A DNA stretch of 64,000 nt from Mallotus nudiflorus. Its lineage: Eukaryota; Streptophyta; Magnoliopsida; Malpighiales; Euphorbiaceae. Shown here piece by piece: positions 11,723-24,829 of the stretch. Position numbers and translations under genes: made by a program. The stretch spans positions 8,122,001-8,186,000 of the forward strand of contig CANTUR010000039.1 in assembly GCA_947683625.1 (NCBI GenBank). Direction: 5' to 3'. The number at the start of each line of letters is the position of its first letter. Positions within the stretch are counted from its first letter, which is position 1. The notes beneath the pieces are model-generated. The model had not been told where the DNA came from. It ran no database searches and was given only the letters and a program-made list of their open reading frames with translations.

Positions 11723-13750
11723 CTTTTGATGTAGGCTAGGCATCCCTAAATCTTTACATGCTTGAGACTTGGTGCCTTACCATGCCATATCTCATATGGA
11801 GTGGTAGAAACAAACTTAGATGGAACATGGTTTAATATGTAAATGGTAGTTTGCAATGTAAAACCCCAAAAGAAATTAGGCAAATTTGTATAGCTCATCA
11901 TTGATTGAACCATATATAATAGAGTTCGATTCCTCCTTTTGGACATATAATTGAGTTGAGGTGTTTTGGGTGGAGTTAGTTATGGTACAATGCCATTTTC
12001 CTTAAGGAACTCCATAAATTGGTTACTCAAGTATTCACCTCCTCAATTCAATTGAAGGATTTTAATACTTTTTCCCATTTAGTTCTCTACTTAGACCTTG
12101 AATTCCTTGAATTTTTCAAAGGATTCATTTTTATGCTTCATCAAATATACATGTCCAAACTTTGATAGATCATCTATAAAGGTAATGAAGTAGTAGAACC
12201 TGCTTCTTGCCATTTGGTTGAATGGCCCACATACATCACTATGTATGATTTCCAAAATTTCTTTAGCTCGTTCCATTTGTCCAACAAATGGTGACCGAGT
12301 CATCTTGCCTTGGATGCATGCCTCACAAGTCAAATTGGATGTGAATTAAGATTACTCAAGATTCCCTTCCTTTCTAATTTTATGATTCTGTCATCCATAA
12401 TGTGACTTAATCATAAGTGCCATAGATATTTTTGATTAAAGGCATTATCAATTAGCATTATATTAATAACATTCAAAGTGGTTGGATAATGATTATTATT
12501 GGATTTATTATCAACATAATAAAGACCATGTAATGCATAACCCATGCCAACTATCTCATTATCAAAATAGATAGTACACACATCTCTTTCAAATAAAAAC
12601 TTATATCCTTTTCTAGTCATACTAGAAATAAAGATGATGTTCTTATAAGCATTAGGTGCATATAAAAACATTGGTCAATAATCAAACATGATGATATAAG
12701 TTAATAGAGGTGGTTCCCATAGCTTTAGTAGCAACAATTGCTCCATCTCCAAGCTTTAAAGTCACCTTGTTTGACTTTAACTGTCTTTCACTTGCTAGAT
12801 CTTGCAAGGAATAACATATATGAGAACTAGCACCGATATCTAATACCCATGCCTTAGATGAGCTCTTAGAACATTTAGAAATAAATAAATTAAAGAAAGT
12901 CTCACCTTCTCCAATCTTGTCCTTTCCTTTAGTCTTGGAAGACTGAAGGAACTTTGGATAATACCTTTCCCAATTTCCCTCTCTATCACAAAAGAAACAT
13001 TTTCCTTTGTTGGTGTTCTCAACCTTCTCTTTACTGTTATTCTTTTTCACACCTCTTGAAGCTTTAGGAACTTTTCCCTTAGCTTTCTTTTTTTTGTTGC
13101 CCTTACTCTTTTTAGTCTTACTATAAGAGGCAATCAAAGCTACATCCTTCCCTTTCTTATTGTGAATAGCCTTTTAGGCTGTCATAAGCATGTTTAACAA
13201 TTCCGTAAGGGTACACTTAATCTTATTCATGTGGAAATTTACAATAGATTGCCCAAATGAGTCTAGAAGGGATTGTAAGATCAAATCTATTTGAAGTTGA
13301 GCATCCATCGTGAAATCTAGATTCTCAAGCTCCTCAATGGGATAGAATTCATGTGTGCTCTAACATCATAACCTTCCTTTATTTTAGCATAAAAAATAGA
13401 TTGGATATCTCATATCTAGTGGTCCTACTTTGTTCACAAAATAACTCTTGCAAGTGAAATAGGATTTCCTTTGTATTAGTGTACTTCTTATGTTGCCTAT
13501 AAATTTCATTGCTCATAGAAGCCCACATAATGCAACGTGCTTGCATATCATTGTCTTTCCATTTAGCAAGAGTGTTGTGTTCCTCTTGGGAAGCATTAGG
13601 TGGAAGGGGTCTGGGAGGACTTTGTTCTAAAACATTTAATATGCATTTAGAGGCCAATACAACTTTTAGATTATGAAGCCAATCAATAAGATTAGGTCCA
13701 ATGAGTCTATTATTATTGAGAATGATGCTTAAAGGGTTTGAGGATCTCAT
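11723..13750 (-). pseudogene. D gag, protease and first part of integrase
   Basis: From ATG at 13750 the minus strand encodes a copia gag (NPLSIILNNNRLIGPNLIDW opening). A Lys-rich linker follows with a damaged zinc knuckle (CFFCDREGNWERYYP; the His and last Cys are lost) near 12960-13010. The protease motif WVLDIGASSHIC lies near 12820-12850. A GAG-pre-integrase region follows at 12411-12671. The integrase core at 12091-12333 starts CEACIQGKMTRSPF and carries HSDVCGPF and FIDDLS. The ERRNRTLL-like segment is at 11746-11946. Stops and frameshifts separate these blocks. Element F is inserted right after the GCLAYIK segment, and the rest of integrase is at 4613 and below. Confidence 0.85.
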
Positions 13751-13929
13751 ATTATCAAATTTCTACAAAAGCATAATAGCATTGATTAGTGCCATGACAT
13801 TATAACAATTCCATTAGATTTGGTCTTTAATCATAATGGTCTCCTACTAACTTGGTGAATTCTACACTTCCAAAGTAGAAAATGGAAATCCCTTAATGGA
13901 TAGATTTCTAGTGGGTGATGAAGCTCTTA

Positions 13930-14170
13930 ATGAGTTACTAATATCCCTTAGGTACACATTGCCATTCTTGGAATATTAATTCCCATTAAGTGAATAACTC
14001 TTGTTCATCACATCTCATATGAGATATCATCAATCCATCTCCTAATGTTACAGGCCTTAGGTACACATTGCAATTCTTGGCCTTTAGCATTAGTTAGGTC
14101 CATACCATTTGATCAGCGAAGTGTATAGACTTAAACACTACATACCTCAGGTATGCCTATTTGCCATTCT
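13930..14170. repeat. Degenerate tandem repeat in the D leader (about 100-130 bp spacing)
   Basis: The phrase AGGTACACATTGCCATTCTT occurs near 13951 and, with changes, near 14051 and 14146. Flanking words such as CTTAGCATG and CCTTTAGCAT recur too. It lies in the untranslated leader of D, upstream of gag. Confidence 0.5.
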
Positions 14171-14384
14171 TAGCATGCAATGTGTTTATACACCCATAAC
14201 ATCTCATGCCTAACAATGACACTACATGAATCTCTTGGATCTCATATACATCCCTATGTATCCATAGCCAATGCACATAGTCTAAAACCATGCAAGTTAT
14301 TACTCTAATGGAGAGCCTAGACCTAAATTTGGTTTGGAAGATTTTTAAGACTTTATTTGAGGCCTCACTTTGCCATTAGCCATT

Positions 14385-14570
14385 TTATATTGCATATATC
14401 ACATATATACATCACATGGCATTCATACACATATCACATATGCATATAATTTATTGCATCCAACTGCACATATCATATATGCATATAATTTGTTGCATCC
14501 AATTACATATATCACATATGCATATTGCATGCTTTAACATATATATCACATATATAATTTGAACATGCAT
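14385..14570. repeat. AT-rich tandem repeat in the D leader
   Basis: Units containing CACATATGCATATAATTT followed by a TTGCATCCAA phrase occur near 14436 and 14470, with a partial unit near 14510. CATATATCACATATA words lie on both sides. It has no coding potential. Confidence 0.55.
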
Positions 14571-14929
14571 AATGAATACACAAATATAGAATGATCATTA
14601 GTCTTGTACAAATATATTCTAACTCTTATAAAAAATTAATATTGCCTCTATCTTGATGGATGTCCCACTTAAACTCTTCAAACTCTATTTCATAACTCTT
14701 ATGATGTACAATCATTCCTTGGCATTCCAAGGTGAATATTACAACCTAGTTCTATATAATTAACACTTAATTACATAACTAATAATAAAAAGAATAATTA
14801 TTACAAACTTAAGATGTAATATAGAGACCATGATCATTCCATGCATATATGTCAAACCAAAACATGCATTTTAAAGGCCCTAAAGCATCCCAAGGAGGGA
14901 TTTGGACATAAATCGACACCACTATGTTG

Positions 14930-15255
14930 ACTCAAGATTGACTCGGCACATGCTACCTCTGTTACTAGTTGACATGTTGGTGACGATTCAGCATGAGCAC
15001 CCTCTATCATGAGTTAGGATGACCATGATGAGTTGGCACTACCACCCTCTTTCATGAGTCAGCATGAGTACCATTTGTCATGAGTTGGCACTCCCATGAT
15101 GAGTCGGTATGGCTAGCCTTTGTCACGAGTTGGCATGCCCATGATGAGTCAACATGGCCACCCTCTGTCATAAGTTAGCACGACCACCTTCTATCACGAG
15201 TTGGCACAACCACCCTTTTTCATGAGTTGGCACACCCGTGATGAGTCAGCATAGA
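14930..15255. repeat. Minisatellite in the D leader, unit about 30 bp (alternating to about 60 bp)
   Basis: The motif ATGAGTTGGCAC or ATGAGTCAGCAT recurs about ten times, alternating with ACCACCCTCTGTC and GCCCATGATG. Neighbouring units are clearly diverged. It sits between the PBS and gag of D. Confidence 0.75.
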
Positions 15256-15381
15256 CATGATCTAGCACACATTAAAGGCCATTTTTACATATGTTTAGCC
15301 ATAACACTTGCAACCAACATGAATATTAATCACAATACTTGAAATTACAACCAATATAGCACGTGTTAAGTGCAAAAAGGA

Positions 15382-15393
15382 GCTCTGATACCA
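15382..15393 (-). promoter_or_regulatory. D primer-binding site (initiator tRNA-Met)
   Basis: The minus strand reads TGGTATCAGAGC one base away from the right LTR. This fixes the right LTR as the 5' LTR and the direction of D as minus. Confidence 0.88.
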
Positions 15394-15394
15394 C

Positions 15395-17526
15395 TATTGA
15401 GAATCAATTGTGCAATTAGGAATCAAATCCTAATTAGAGTAAATTTAAAAAATTTCTCAAAACAACCCTTGATCTCATAAAAAAATTCCAATCCCTAGGA
15501 TCCAATTTACATTAAAAATATAGCTAATTCAAAATCAACACAAACACAAGAAATTAATAACCAAGGAATTATAGGTTTCAAGAAAAACTTACTAATATCC
15601 AAAGGTTGGTGTAGACCATAAAAATCTACTATAATGGTTTATACACCTTTGATTTAACTTTTGAATGAATCTTGAGTCTCCTAATTGTGAGACCTCTAGC
15701 TTGAAATGCTAAGCTTTAGCAAATCTCTTCCTTATATTAATCAATAAAGCCTGAATCCTCTTACTTTGACCACTCAAGTTTTCTTATTATGATCCTTACA
15801 AAAGGCTCTAGGTTTATCTTTTATGTCCCTATAGTTTTCTCTTCACTAACCATTAATTAATATCCACTTTTGCTTTTAGATATACTTGGCTAGATATTAA
15901 AATAGATATTAGTGACATGACCTATATGCCACTTATTATAATTAATTAATAATTAAATAAGTTTCCAGTGTCCAAACAAAGAGGATGTAGAGATTACAAC
16001 TGTTGTAATTCTCTACATCACCTAGGACTTACACATGTCAATTAATATCTTAATTAATATTTGATTTAATAAAATCAAATAAATCACAAAATGGATTTGG
16101 GCTAAAGCATTGGGCCAACTCTTGACCTAAAGCCTATTCCATCAAATAAGTGGACTTAAATAAGGTAAATGGGCTTTGTCATTCACTTGGTTTAATCTTT
16201 AGCCTAAAACTCTTTTAGGTCTAGGTCTGTAACACTTAGGCCATTAATCCAAGTATAAAAGAAACAACATATATCCATTATTAATTTAATATCTCAATTA
16301 ATATCTCATATTAATTAAGCATAAATTAATAATTAAAAACCTTTCATTGAGATTAGATTACTTGATATGCTAGAATCATTGCTTTAAGCAAAAATCCAAT
16401 TTCATTAATCTTGATTAAACTCTTTAATCAATAATTAGATTAATCCAAGGAGATTTGGTAAAACCTTTTAGGTGTGACTTACTAGGTCCATGTGTAATTG
16501 GCAATGAGAAGATAATATCAACACTTGATATGATTTGAAACTCCTTTCAAATCTAAAGATGAAAATTCCAATTATTCATATTTAGTTCTCATAAGTTATG
16601 AGTGAACCCTAGCGTCGATATCACAACTACCCAATTAGATATGAATGTATTTATTCATTCACATGAACCCTTTGGTCATAATTATCGTGCACTAAAATCC
16701 CTCCATTAGAAGATCCTGATAGCCTAGAGTCAAGGATTAGTCAAACTTTAATAGTTATATCATATGACCTTATCTGAAGTTCTATTTCTTAATTAAAATA
16801 CAATAAATACTAGAAACTCTTTCTAGCACTGAAACTCTTTTTGACAATTATGTTTATCCTAGCTAGGAACTATTTCATCAAGAAAAGACTTAGATAGCAT
16901 AGGATATTATCTTGGTTCACTCTAGGTAATGAATCCCATCTTAATCGAACACTCATCCCTACATTTAACTGATTAGAGCCACCACATGCCATATAGCTAT
17001 AAGTGAATAACACAAGTACGTAAGTAGTAACTAACTCTAACCACTTAAATATGGATAACCGTGTCACCTTAGGTCAAAGGACTATACGCACCATTATGAA
17101 CTAGATTATGATAATTGACTATAAGTGAATATCTATACAATCACATATCTAGCGTCACTACTAGATCCACCAATCACATAAGTATCCATATATCTATTAT
17201 GATATCTCATATCAAGTAGCATGAGACTCACTACCCCCTATTATTAGTATCACATTCTAATAAAGGAAAATAGACAGAGGTGATAGTCTAATTAATATTA
17301 CCCAAATATTAATTCTACAACTATGAATATTTTATAGCATGTGTACTAAATAAATTTGTAACTCATATTATCAACTCTTGATAATAAATTTATTTAACAA
17401 GATGCTAAAGGGTAAATAATCAAATAAAAAAAAATTTATTTAAATGAATATTATATTGCCATTAGGGATAATTTACAATGTCGTTATCCATTATAAGAAT
17501 GGCACTAGGGCATATCCATGCTAACA
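15395..17526 (-). repeat. D 5' LTR (right copy)
   Basis: It pairs with 491-2652. The outer end is an intact CTAACA at 17521-17526. The inner end TATTGAG is a mutated TGTTAGG next to the PBS. Confidence 0.9.
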
Positions 17527-17718
17527 GTTTCTTACTAAACCAAGAAACTAAACATGTCCTTATAATTGACAAGTTTTAGAAGTGCTCTTTCTATATAATA
17601 AACTATCGGCAAAGTCTGCATCTGAATAACCAATCAAGTCAGAGGAAGATTTTCTAGGATTCCAAAGTCTTAAATGCAAACTTTCACTTAAATATTTGAA
17701 AATTCTTTTGATTGCATT
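17527..17718 (-). pseudogene. O pol fragment: RT-RNase H junction
   Basis: The minus strand reads an IKRIFKYLSESLHLRLW segment followed by SSSDLIGYSDADFAD, the standard start of a copia RNase H (DADWAG region). It is framed by E on the right and D on the left. The last residues before E and the first after it overlap through the duplicated target GCATT. Confidence 0.85.
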
Positions 17719-19844
17719 TGTAGAAGGCAAGGTTTAACGCATGTCCAAGATTTTAGCAACAGTGACACTGTTTGAGCTTAGGGCTCTAGAGAACACACTA
17801 CTATATCACAAATACATAGTGTAGAGATAAGGAGTCACCACCTAGGGTAATAACTAGGACAACTGATGAGTAGTGGTAACTCAATTCTCTAAATGAAAGT
17901 TAGCACCAAATCTAGGAGATTCTAGATACGGAATACCAACTTCTCTTAGTCTTATGTTCGTTTAGAATTAATTTATTAATTACTAAATTATTCTCTATTT
18001 ACATGCAATTTCATTTAAACCCTAATTTGACATACATCTAACTCCAAGGCAACTAGTTAAGAAAGAGTATACAAACAATGCATTCATATAAGGTGAAACG
18101 TCCCTAAATTAGTTTATTCTATATTGATTTAAATTAAGTTAGTTAAATCTACATATTTTATAAAGTGAAATGGAAAACTAAAGGTGACATACATTTTATT
18201 TATTTAATGAGCTTAAGTGTATTTGTTTTAATTCTAAAAAGTGGACCTAAGTGTACTAATTTTATGGAAATGTGTTGGATGAATTTAGTGGGCCTAATTA
18301 TAATTAATTTTAAATTAAATGAAGTGATCCTAAATCTATTCAAAGGAAATGCTTTAATGGGTTGAGCTAAGTCTAAGTTAATTTTAATTAATCTAAAGTG
18401 GGCCTAGGTTTATTAACCTACATGGGCCTAAATTGCTTTTTAAAATTAATTAAAAACCTAAAACCAATTTTAAAGGATTATTAATTAAATAGGTTAGAGC
18501 CTAACGTGGGCTTAAGGTCCAAAATGCACAAAATAAATAAACAATCCCAAATAACAAATGAAATCAAATAATCAATCAAAACATGCATTCTGTGATTTCT
18601 AAACCCTAGTTCAATTACATGAAACTTAATTAATCTAAAGCCACCATTAATTTTAATCAAGGTTTACCAGATGAACCCTAATTTACTAATTAATTTTAAA
18701 TGTAGAAAGTTAAATGGCTTCACTATATTCGCTCTATCGAGGCTATTACAACCTACACACAAATTAATTAATTATATGCCCATAAATCAAAATAAATAAA
18801 TAAACAAACAAAACACATAAGATAATAAAAACACAGACTGAAATAAAAATAAAACCTAAAATCACGTGAACTAATAGCACAAGAATTTTATCCATGGCAT
18901 TCCATAGATCTTCATGGACTTTATCGGTTCAATCACATCTCCAGGTTGTTCCCACCATCAAAAGCAAAAGAAAACACTAAAAATGATTAGAATAGAATTA
19001 AAAGAAATAAAAATAAAACAAAGAAAAGAAGGAAATAAGGATTGAATGGCTTGTGTGGATGCAATATTGATTTGATACTTAGAAAGGCTTGATTCACTAT
19101 ATTTTCTTTGGAATAGAGTTTGTTAGATCTTGTTTTTATATCTCTGGCATACTACATCATTTTTAGAACTTTTTTTAGCGTAAAACAAAGAAAATAATTT
19201 TTTTAAGAACTCTCTTTATCATTTTTTTTTCTTTTTTCTCTCCATGTTTCTCAAAAGCTCCTTCTTTCTTGTGTGATTTGACTTTTGGAAAGCAAGAAGA
19301 TGTCCCCCCTCACTCATGTAGAATGAGTGGTATATATATTTTAAAGGAAAACCCTATAGATGATAAATTTTGAGTTTCAAAATTGAATAAAACATCTTGA
19401 TAATGATGACATTTTCAAGATTATTTTATTTATTTTTATTATTTAAAATTATTTTTGAACTAATGAAAACAAAAAAAAATTATTTTCAAAAAATTAAAAC
19501 TAATTGAAAAATAAAGACAAACACCTATTGAAATAGTGCAATTTCAATTGGAATTCCATGTTTCCAATCAGAATTGAAAATATGTAATTCTAATTGATAA
19601 CTTTTTTAACATTTAATTATAAAAAGACCCTTGAAAGAAAAATAAAACTTTACAATTAGGTCCCTAAGAAAATATTACAATTAAGTCCTTAAAAAATGAA
19701 ATTATATTACAATTAAGTCCTTAAAAAATGCAATTAAGCCCTGAGATTCAAAATTCAAAATCCATAGACCTATTTGTAACAAATTTTCATCATTGGAGTC
19801 TCTGTCGCATCCACACTCGACTATCCTGAAATTGGGTGCTTATA
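17719..19844 (-). mobile_element. Element E: solo LTR of a Tat/Ogre-type Ty3/gypsy element
   Basis: This 2,126-bp block is flanked by perfect GCATT duplications (17714-17718 and 19845-19849) and has no internal region. Its reverse complement matches the LTR of element C (56222-58321). It begins TATAAGCACCCAATTTC against TGTAAGTACCCAATTTC in C, and it ends with the same CTACA tail preceded by a shared GTGTTCTCTAG phrase. It probably arose by LTR-LTR recombination. A poly-purine and poly-T stretch near 19150-19260 and several ATTAATT-rich stretches are internal to the LTR. The short open frames in it are not coding. Confidence 0.85.
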
Positions 19845-19849
19845 GCATT

Positions 19850-22843
19850 TAAATGAGATTCTCTAGGACTATATTGAAACCTAGCACACAAGCATATAAC
19901 AAATATGATATCGAGTCTACTTACAGTTAAATAAAGAAGGGATATAATCATTCCTCTAAATTTCTTTTCATCAACTGGTTTGTCATTCTCATCCTTATTG
20001 AGTTTTGGTAGTGGTGATCATTGGAGTTTTACTTGACTTGACTCCATCCATCCTAAACTTCTTTAGAATGTCTCTAGCATACTTAGTTTGATTTATGAAA
20101 ATCCTATCTTTGCATTCTTTGATTTGTAATCCAAGAAAGAATTTGAGTTCACTCATCATACTCATCTTAAATTTTCCTTGCATTAACTTAGAGAATTCTT
20201 TACATAAGTAATGGTCGGTAGCACCGAAAATAATATCATCAACATATATTTTCATAATAAGTAAATCATGCTTGGACTTCTTTATGAAAAGAGTTGTATT
20301 AACTTTTCACTTAGAGAAACCTTTATCTAATAAGTAATTACTCAATCTTTCATACCAAGCTCTTGGAGCTTGTTTCAATCAATATATTGCTTTTAAAAGT
20401 TTAAACACATAATTTGGAAAATAAAAATTTTCAAAACTTAGAGGTTATTCAACATAAAACTCTTCTTAAATAAAACCATTTAAAAATGCACTTTTAACAT
20501 TCATTTGAAAGAGTTTAAAATTCATGAATAATGCAAATGCAAGTGACATTCTAATAACTTCTAACCTTGTAATAGGGGCAAATGTTTTATTGTAATCAAT
20601 GCCTCAGTCTTGATTATAACCTTTAGCTACTAGTCTTGCTTTATAGCTACTTATGGTACCTTGTTCATTCATCTTATTTCTACACACCCATTTGGTGCCT
20701 ATAATTGGATGAAGTTTCGGTCTTGGAACTAAAGTCCAAACTTTGTATCTCTCAAATTGGTTAAAATCTTCTTATATAACAAGGGCCCAAAATTCATCAC
20801 ACAATGCATCATTAATATTTTTGGGTTCAATTTGAGAAATGAATGCTAAATTAATAATTGACTTAAGTTAAGACCTAGTAGTTAGCCCTTTTGTAGTATC
20901 ACTAATAATGAGGTCTTGAGGATGTGCTTTCTTTAATTGCCAATCCTTTAGCAAATCATCCTTTAAAGTAGGTTGAGGCATCTCCTTGTCTTCGTCCTTT
21001 GCATGATCTTTAAGCTCTAAAGGTTTGACAACATTTTTTTCTTGAGTTTTCTCATTCACAAGCTCACTTATATTGTCATCAACACTATAAACATCCTTTC
21101 TAGGATCAAGTGAGTTTGATTCATAAAATACAATAGAAATTGACTCTTCAACTATTAGAGTTCTCTTATTAAAGACTTTATATGCTTTGCTAGAGGTAAA
21201 ATAGCCTAGGAAAATTCCTTCATCGGCTTTAAAGTTAAATTTCCCACATATTATCCTTAGTGATCAATATAAAGCACTTGCATCCAAATACTCTTAGATA
21301 TGAGATTTTGGGTTTTCTATTGTTCTAAAGCTCATAAGAAGTTTTATTTAAAATTGGTATTTAAATATTCTATTTGCAATGTAGCAAGATGTGTTAACAA
21401 TTTTTGCCCAAAAGTATAGAGGTAGATTATACTCATAAAGCATTATTCTAGTCAATTTCACTAGAGTTCTATTTTTCCTTTCAACTACCTTATTTTATTG
21501 AGGGGTTCTAAGAAAAGAAAACTTATGTGAAATATCATTTTCATTACAAAAGGTTTTAAAGAATTCATTTTTAAATTTGATTGCATGATCACTTCTAATA
21601 TATGAAATACAAAAACCTTTTTCTTTTTAAACTCTTTTTCAAAATTTTTCAAAAGCTTTAAAAGCATTATTCTTATGAGCAAGAAAACACGAGTAATCAT
21701 CAACCAATACATAGGTATAGTTCATTCCACCTAAACCAACAACTGTAGTTGGTTTAAAGAAATCCATATGTATAAGTTTAAATGGCCTAGAGGTTGTCAC
21801 TACATTCTTGAGCTTAAATGAAGACTTGGATTATTTTCCCTTTTGACAAGGATCACAAGGTTTTTCCTTAGTGAATTTGAGTTTTGGTAAAACAATCACC
21901 AGTTCATGCTTATAAAGATCATTCAAAATCTCAAAGTTTGCATGTCTTAACCTTTTATGCCATGTCCATATGTCATGGGAAATGGACATTAAACATTTGA
22001 TATCTTTGTTATCAATCTTATTCAAATCAATAACATAGACATTGTCTACTCTTTCACCATTAAAAATCACTTTGTCTTCATCAAGACTATTAATTAAGTA
22101 ATTTCTAGGATAGAAAGTGATCTTATTTTCCATGTCATATAATTAACTTATACTTAATAAATTATATTTAAGACTATCAATTAGAAACACATGGTGAATG
22201 GATAAGATTAAGGATTACCAATTTTTCCAATGCCAATAATTTTTCCTTTTACATTATCCCTGAATGTGACATGTTCTCCATCCTTATTATTAAGCCTATT
22301 GAATTGCTCTTTGTCTCCAGTCATATATCTTGAACATCCATTATCAAGATACCACTTACTTTTTATTTTTGTGGACTTCAATCTCAACTACAAAACATAA
22401 TTTAAACACTCTTTTGAATATAAACCTTTCTTAGTCTAGGTTTGTTAGTCTTAAAGTAATTCAAAGTTAGCAATTGCAAATGTAGTTTTTGATAAAAGCA
22501 TACATTACTAGAGTGACCTTTGGTCATGTAATAAAAACATTCAACATTTGCAAATATATTTTTTCTAGGAGAATATGATTTTCTATTGTATGAAATATGC
22601 CTTTTGTATTATGGTGGTGTGCGTCTCCTAAAATTATTTTGAGTCATAGTGTGAGACATATATTGACAATGACAATGTATATTTTGATAGGTTTCTACAA
22701 CATGCTTAAGAGCATTACGTTGTGTAACTTGCTTAGGAGTGTTATTTATAGTGTACATATAAGTATGCTTAGGTTAAGGTCTTCTAGCTTGTGACTTACC
22801 TTTGTGTGACAATGAGGGTTATGTTTTGTGAGAGTTCCCTTTA
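19850..22843 (-). pseudogene. O gag end, protease, integrase and reverse transcriptase
   Basis: The minus strand, starting at the B junction, carries a damaged zinc knuckle (about 22440-22560, GHSSNVC). The protease motif WYLDNGCSRYMTGD follows near 22320-22360. The GAG-pre-integrase domain is at 21831-22133 (WHKRLRHANFEIL, then CDPCQKGK). Integrase is at about 21060-21830, with D-rich HMDFF and VERKNRTL landmarks. A polar linker lies at 20868-21059. RT has IYVDDIIFGATDHYLCKEF at 20255 and below, the YVDD box being at 20235-20246. Multiple stops are present. The RT wording is typical of the SIRE/Maximus clade. The gag upstream was cut off by B at 22844. Confidence 0.85.
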
Positions 22844-24548
22844 TGTGAGCAACCTTCTTCCTCCCTCACTTTGGGATGAGTCAAGGGATGACATGGATTT
22901 TTTATTTTTGAAGGCCATGGCAACATTACCGAATAGGGAAAAATGATTGGTCTTAGGAGGAATAAGATGCTTTTTTGATTTTATGGTGTCACCACTTGAT
23001 TTTTAGAAAATCAGGAATAGAAAAGGGCAACATCAGGTCACTTAATGAGTATTGCCCCTAGCAGAGATTTTTGGGTTTAAGGTTCGTATATACTTTTTAA
23101 CTATTTCTCATTATATGATATTCAATATATAGCTACAGCAATACCATAGTTTCAGTAATGACATTTTATATAGCATTCATACAATCCATCAGATAATGGG
23201 AGGCAATAACGCTGAAATATCATTATTACATCTTTTTCCTAATAAAATACATATAAAAGGAAAAAAATTATGGAAAAGTAAATCTGGCTTAGATATAATA
23301 AACCTACAAGGTTAGCATAACTATGCACGTAGCTTGCTCTATCACATGAATAATGGGATAAGCAATAGACACTCAATCATTTGAAAGAGTAAGCAAAATG
23401 TACATAATCATGCATGTTTACAGTGATTATTATGCTATGATAATATATAATGATGATATAGGGGATGCATAATGACATCATTGGACTAGGAATATGATAA
23501 CTTAGTCCAGATTATGAACTTTTCATGTTATTGATATGCACGATGTGATTTCATGTTTCAAAACTAAAGGATGTAGAATGATTATATGAGATGACCAATA
23601 TAAAGCATAAATTATTCATATAACATGTAAATTGCTAGTCTCATCATATGAGCATAATAAATTTCACAAATGTTAGCAATAATAAAGTAAAATGCAATGC
23701 GATAAAATAAATGTGCTGAAATCATTGTGTGGTCCTTAGATTCGACTGAGCTTGCATGAGTTTTAAAGCTTTAGCTTCATGGGATTATCAAGGTTTCCTC
23801 GTTAAGAGGTTTAAAATGACATGTAAAATGATCATAGTTTATATACCTTTGAAGTGTGCTTTGACAAATATGAGGCTAGGTTTGGTGGAATGGAGATCTA
23901 ATAACCTAATAAAAATGCAATGGGAGAGCTAAAACTATATAGGAGTGGATTTCCAACATCTTCGAATAGACATATTTTTTGAGTTTGTGTGTTTTTCTCT
24001 TGCCTCCCCTAAAATAAGGTGTGGAGACCCTTATTTATAGGTAAAATTTGAGGAAGGGGGGTATGTGCATGGTCATGTGTGTGTCCCTAGGACGGAGAAT
24101 GTGGCCACACGAAGTGTGCATGACTGTGCACTTAATGCGTGGCACGTGACACTCGTGCAATTTGAGGCTCTCCTAGGCTATTATAGGGTTGGTTTTTAGG
24201 GTTTTAAGGCCTTTTAGATGCATTTTTAAAATTCATTTTATCAAAATCAATTTTTCTTTTTCATGAAGTTAGGTCCCGGTTTGATGAAATGAACATCGAC
24301 TCACCAAGTTACTCATTCTGAGAGAATATTACTTAAAATAAACCTTTTATTATTTTGATAGTTCATATTTTGTCAGGTTAGAGCACAACCTAATGGCTCG
24401 ATAATTGATTTTGCACACCGATGGAATCAGTTAGGGTTTTAAAGGGTTGTACACTTCAGAGGTGTTAGGAACGAGCAGACTCTAGTTATTTCAAAGATTC
24501 ATTTCATCATTAGACCTTTTTAGGGATAGTCAAATTTTAGGTATAATA
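22844..24548 (-). repeat. B 3' LTR
   Basis: It starts TGTGAGCAACC and ends at GGTATAATA, which corresponds to GGTATGACA in A. Diagnostic blocks shared with both A LTRs include ACTATTTCTCATTATA, GAGTATTGCCCC and AGCACAAC with TAATGGCT. It is the most diverged of the three LTRs of this family. Confidence 0.85.
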
Positions 24549-24549
24549 A

Positions 24550-24560
24550 TTCCCCCCTAC
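24550..24560 (-). promoter_or_regulatory. B polypurine tract
   Basis: The minus strand reads GTAGGGGGGAA immediately before the 3' LTR. The corresponding site in A at 31209-31220 is also G-rich. Confidence 0.7.
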
Positions 24561-24829
24561 ATCATGTGTGTTGCATAGCCACCTAGTGCTAGTGTCAATA
24601 CATGTAAAGCAAATGCAAGGATGCAAAAATCATTTAGTAGGGAGAGAGGTACTTACTTGTGGTTCATCTTTAGATGTATTGTTAAGGTTTAACTAATGTT
24701 GTTGTGTCATGATCAGACTTGTTGTTGTTTAGTGTTTTGGTCACCATGCAAGATGCAGTTTTATGCAAGGATGTGATTTTAGAATCTATGCGAGGTGCTT
24801 TAGAATTCATGCAAAGATGTGATTTCCAT

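Larger units (their letters stand above)
491..17526 (-). mobile_element. Element D: Ty1/copia LTR retrotransposon, itself interrupted by F
   Basis: The LTRs are 491-2652 and 15395-17526, about 2.15 kb each, with termini derived from TGTTAG and CTAACA. A minus-strand PBS matching initiator tRNA-Met adjoins the right LTR. The flanking 5-mers are ATTTC (486-490) and GTTTC (17527-17531), 4 of 5 matching, as expected for a decayed TSD. The coding order on the minus strand is gag, protease and integrase (13750 down to 11723), then after element F the rest of integrase, RT and RNase H (4613 down to 2653). The LTRs differ at roughly one position in ten in the stretch I compared, so D is fairly old. 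H is a solo LTR of the same family. Confidence 0.9.
1..22843 (-). mobile_element. Element O: degenerate SIRE/Maximus-type Ty1/copia retrotransposon, outermost host of the nest
   Basis: This is the oldest layer on the left side. Its pol reads on the minus strand in three separated blocks, 19850-22843, 17527-17718 and 163-490, in the copia order protease, integrase, reverse transcriptase, RNase H. D, E and B were inserted into it. When D and E are skipped, the reading resumes at the next expected residue of the RT and RNase H domains. Neither LTR of O is in the window. The gag-proximal end is cut by B at 22844 and probably continues past the right edge. The clade call rests on SIRE-like spacing and wording around the RT YVDD box and the GAG-pre-integrase domain. 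Confidence 0.8.

Noticed and set aside
15382..15393. Possible tRNA gene 3' end (GCTCTGATACCA here, at 10913 and in complement at 33288)
   Set aside because: Only the 3' end is present and each copy adjoins an LTR, so these are primer-binding sites.
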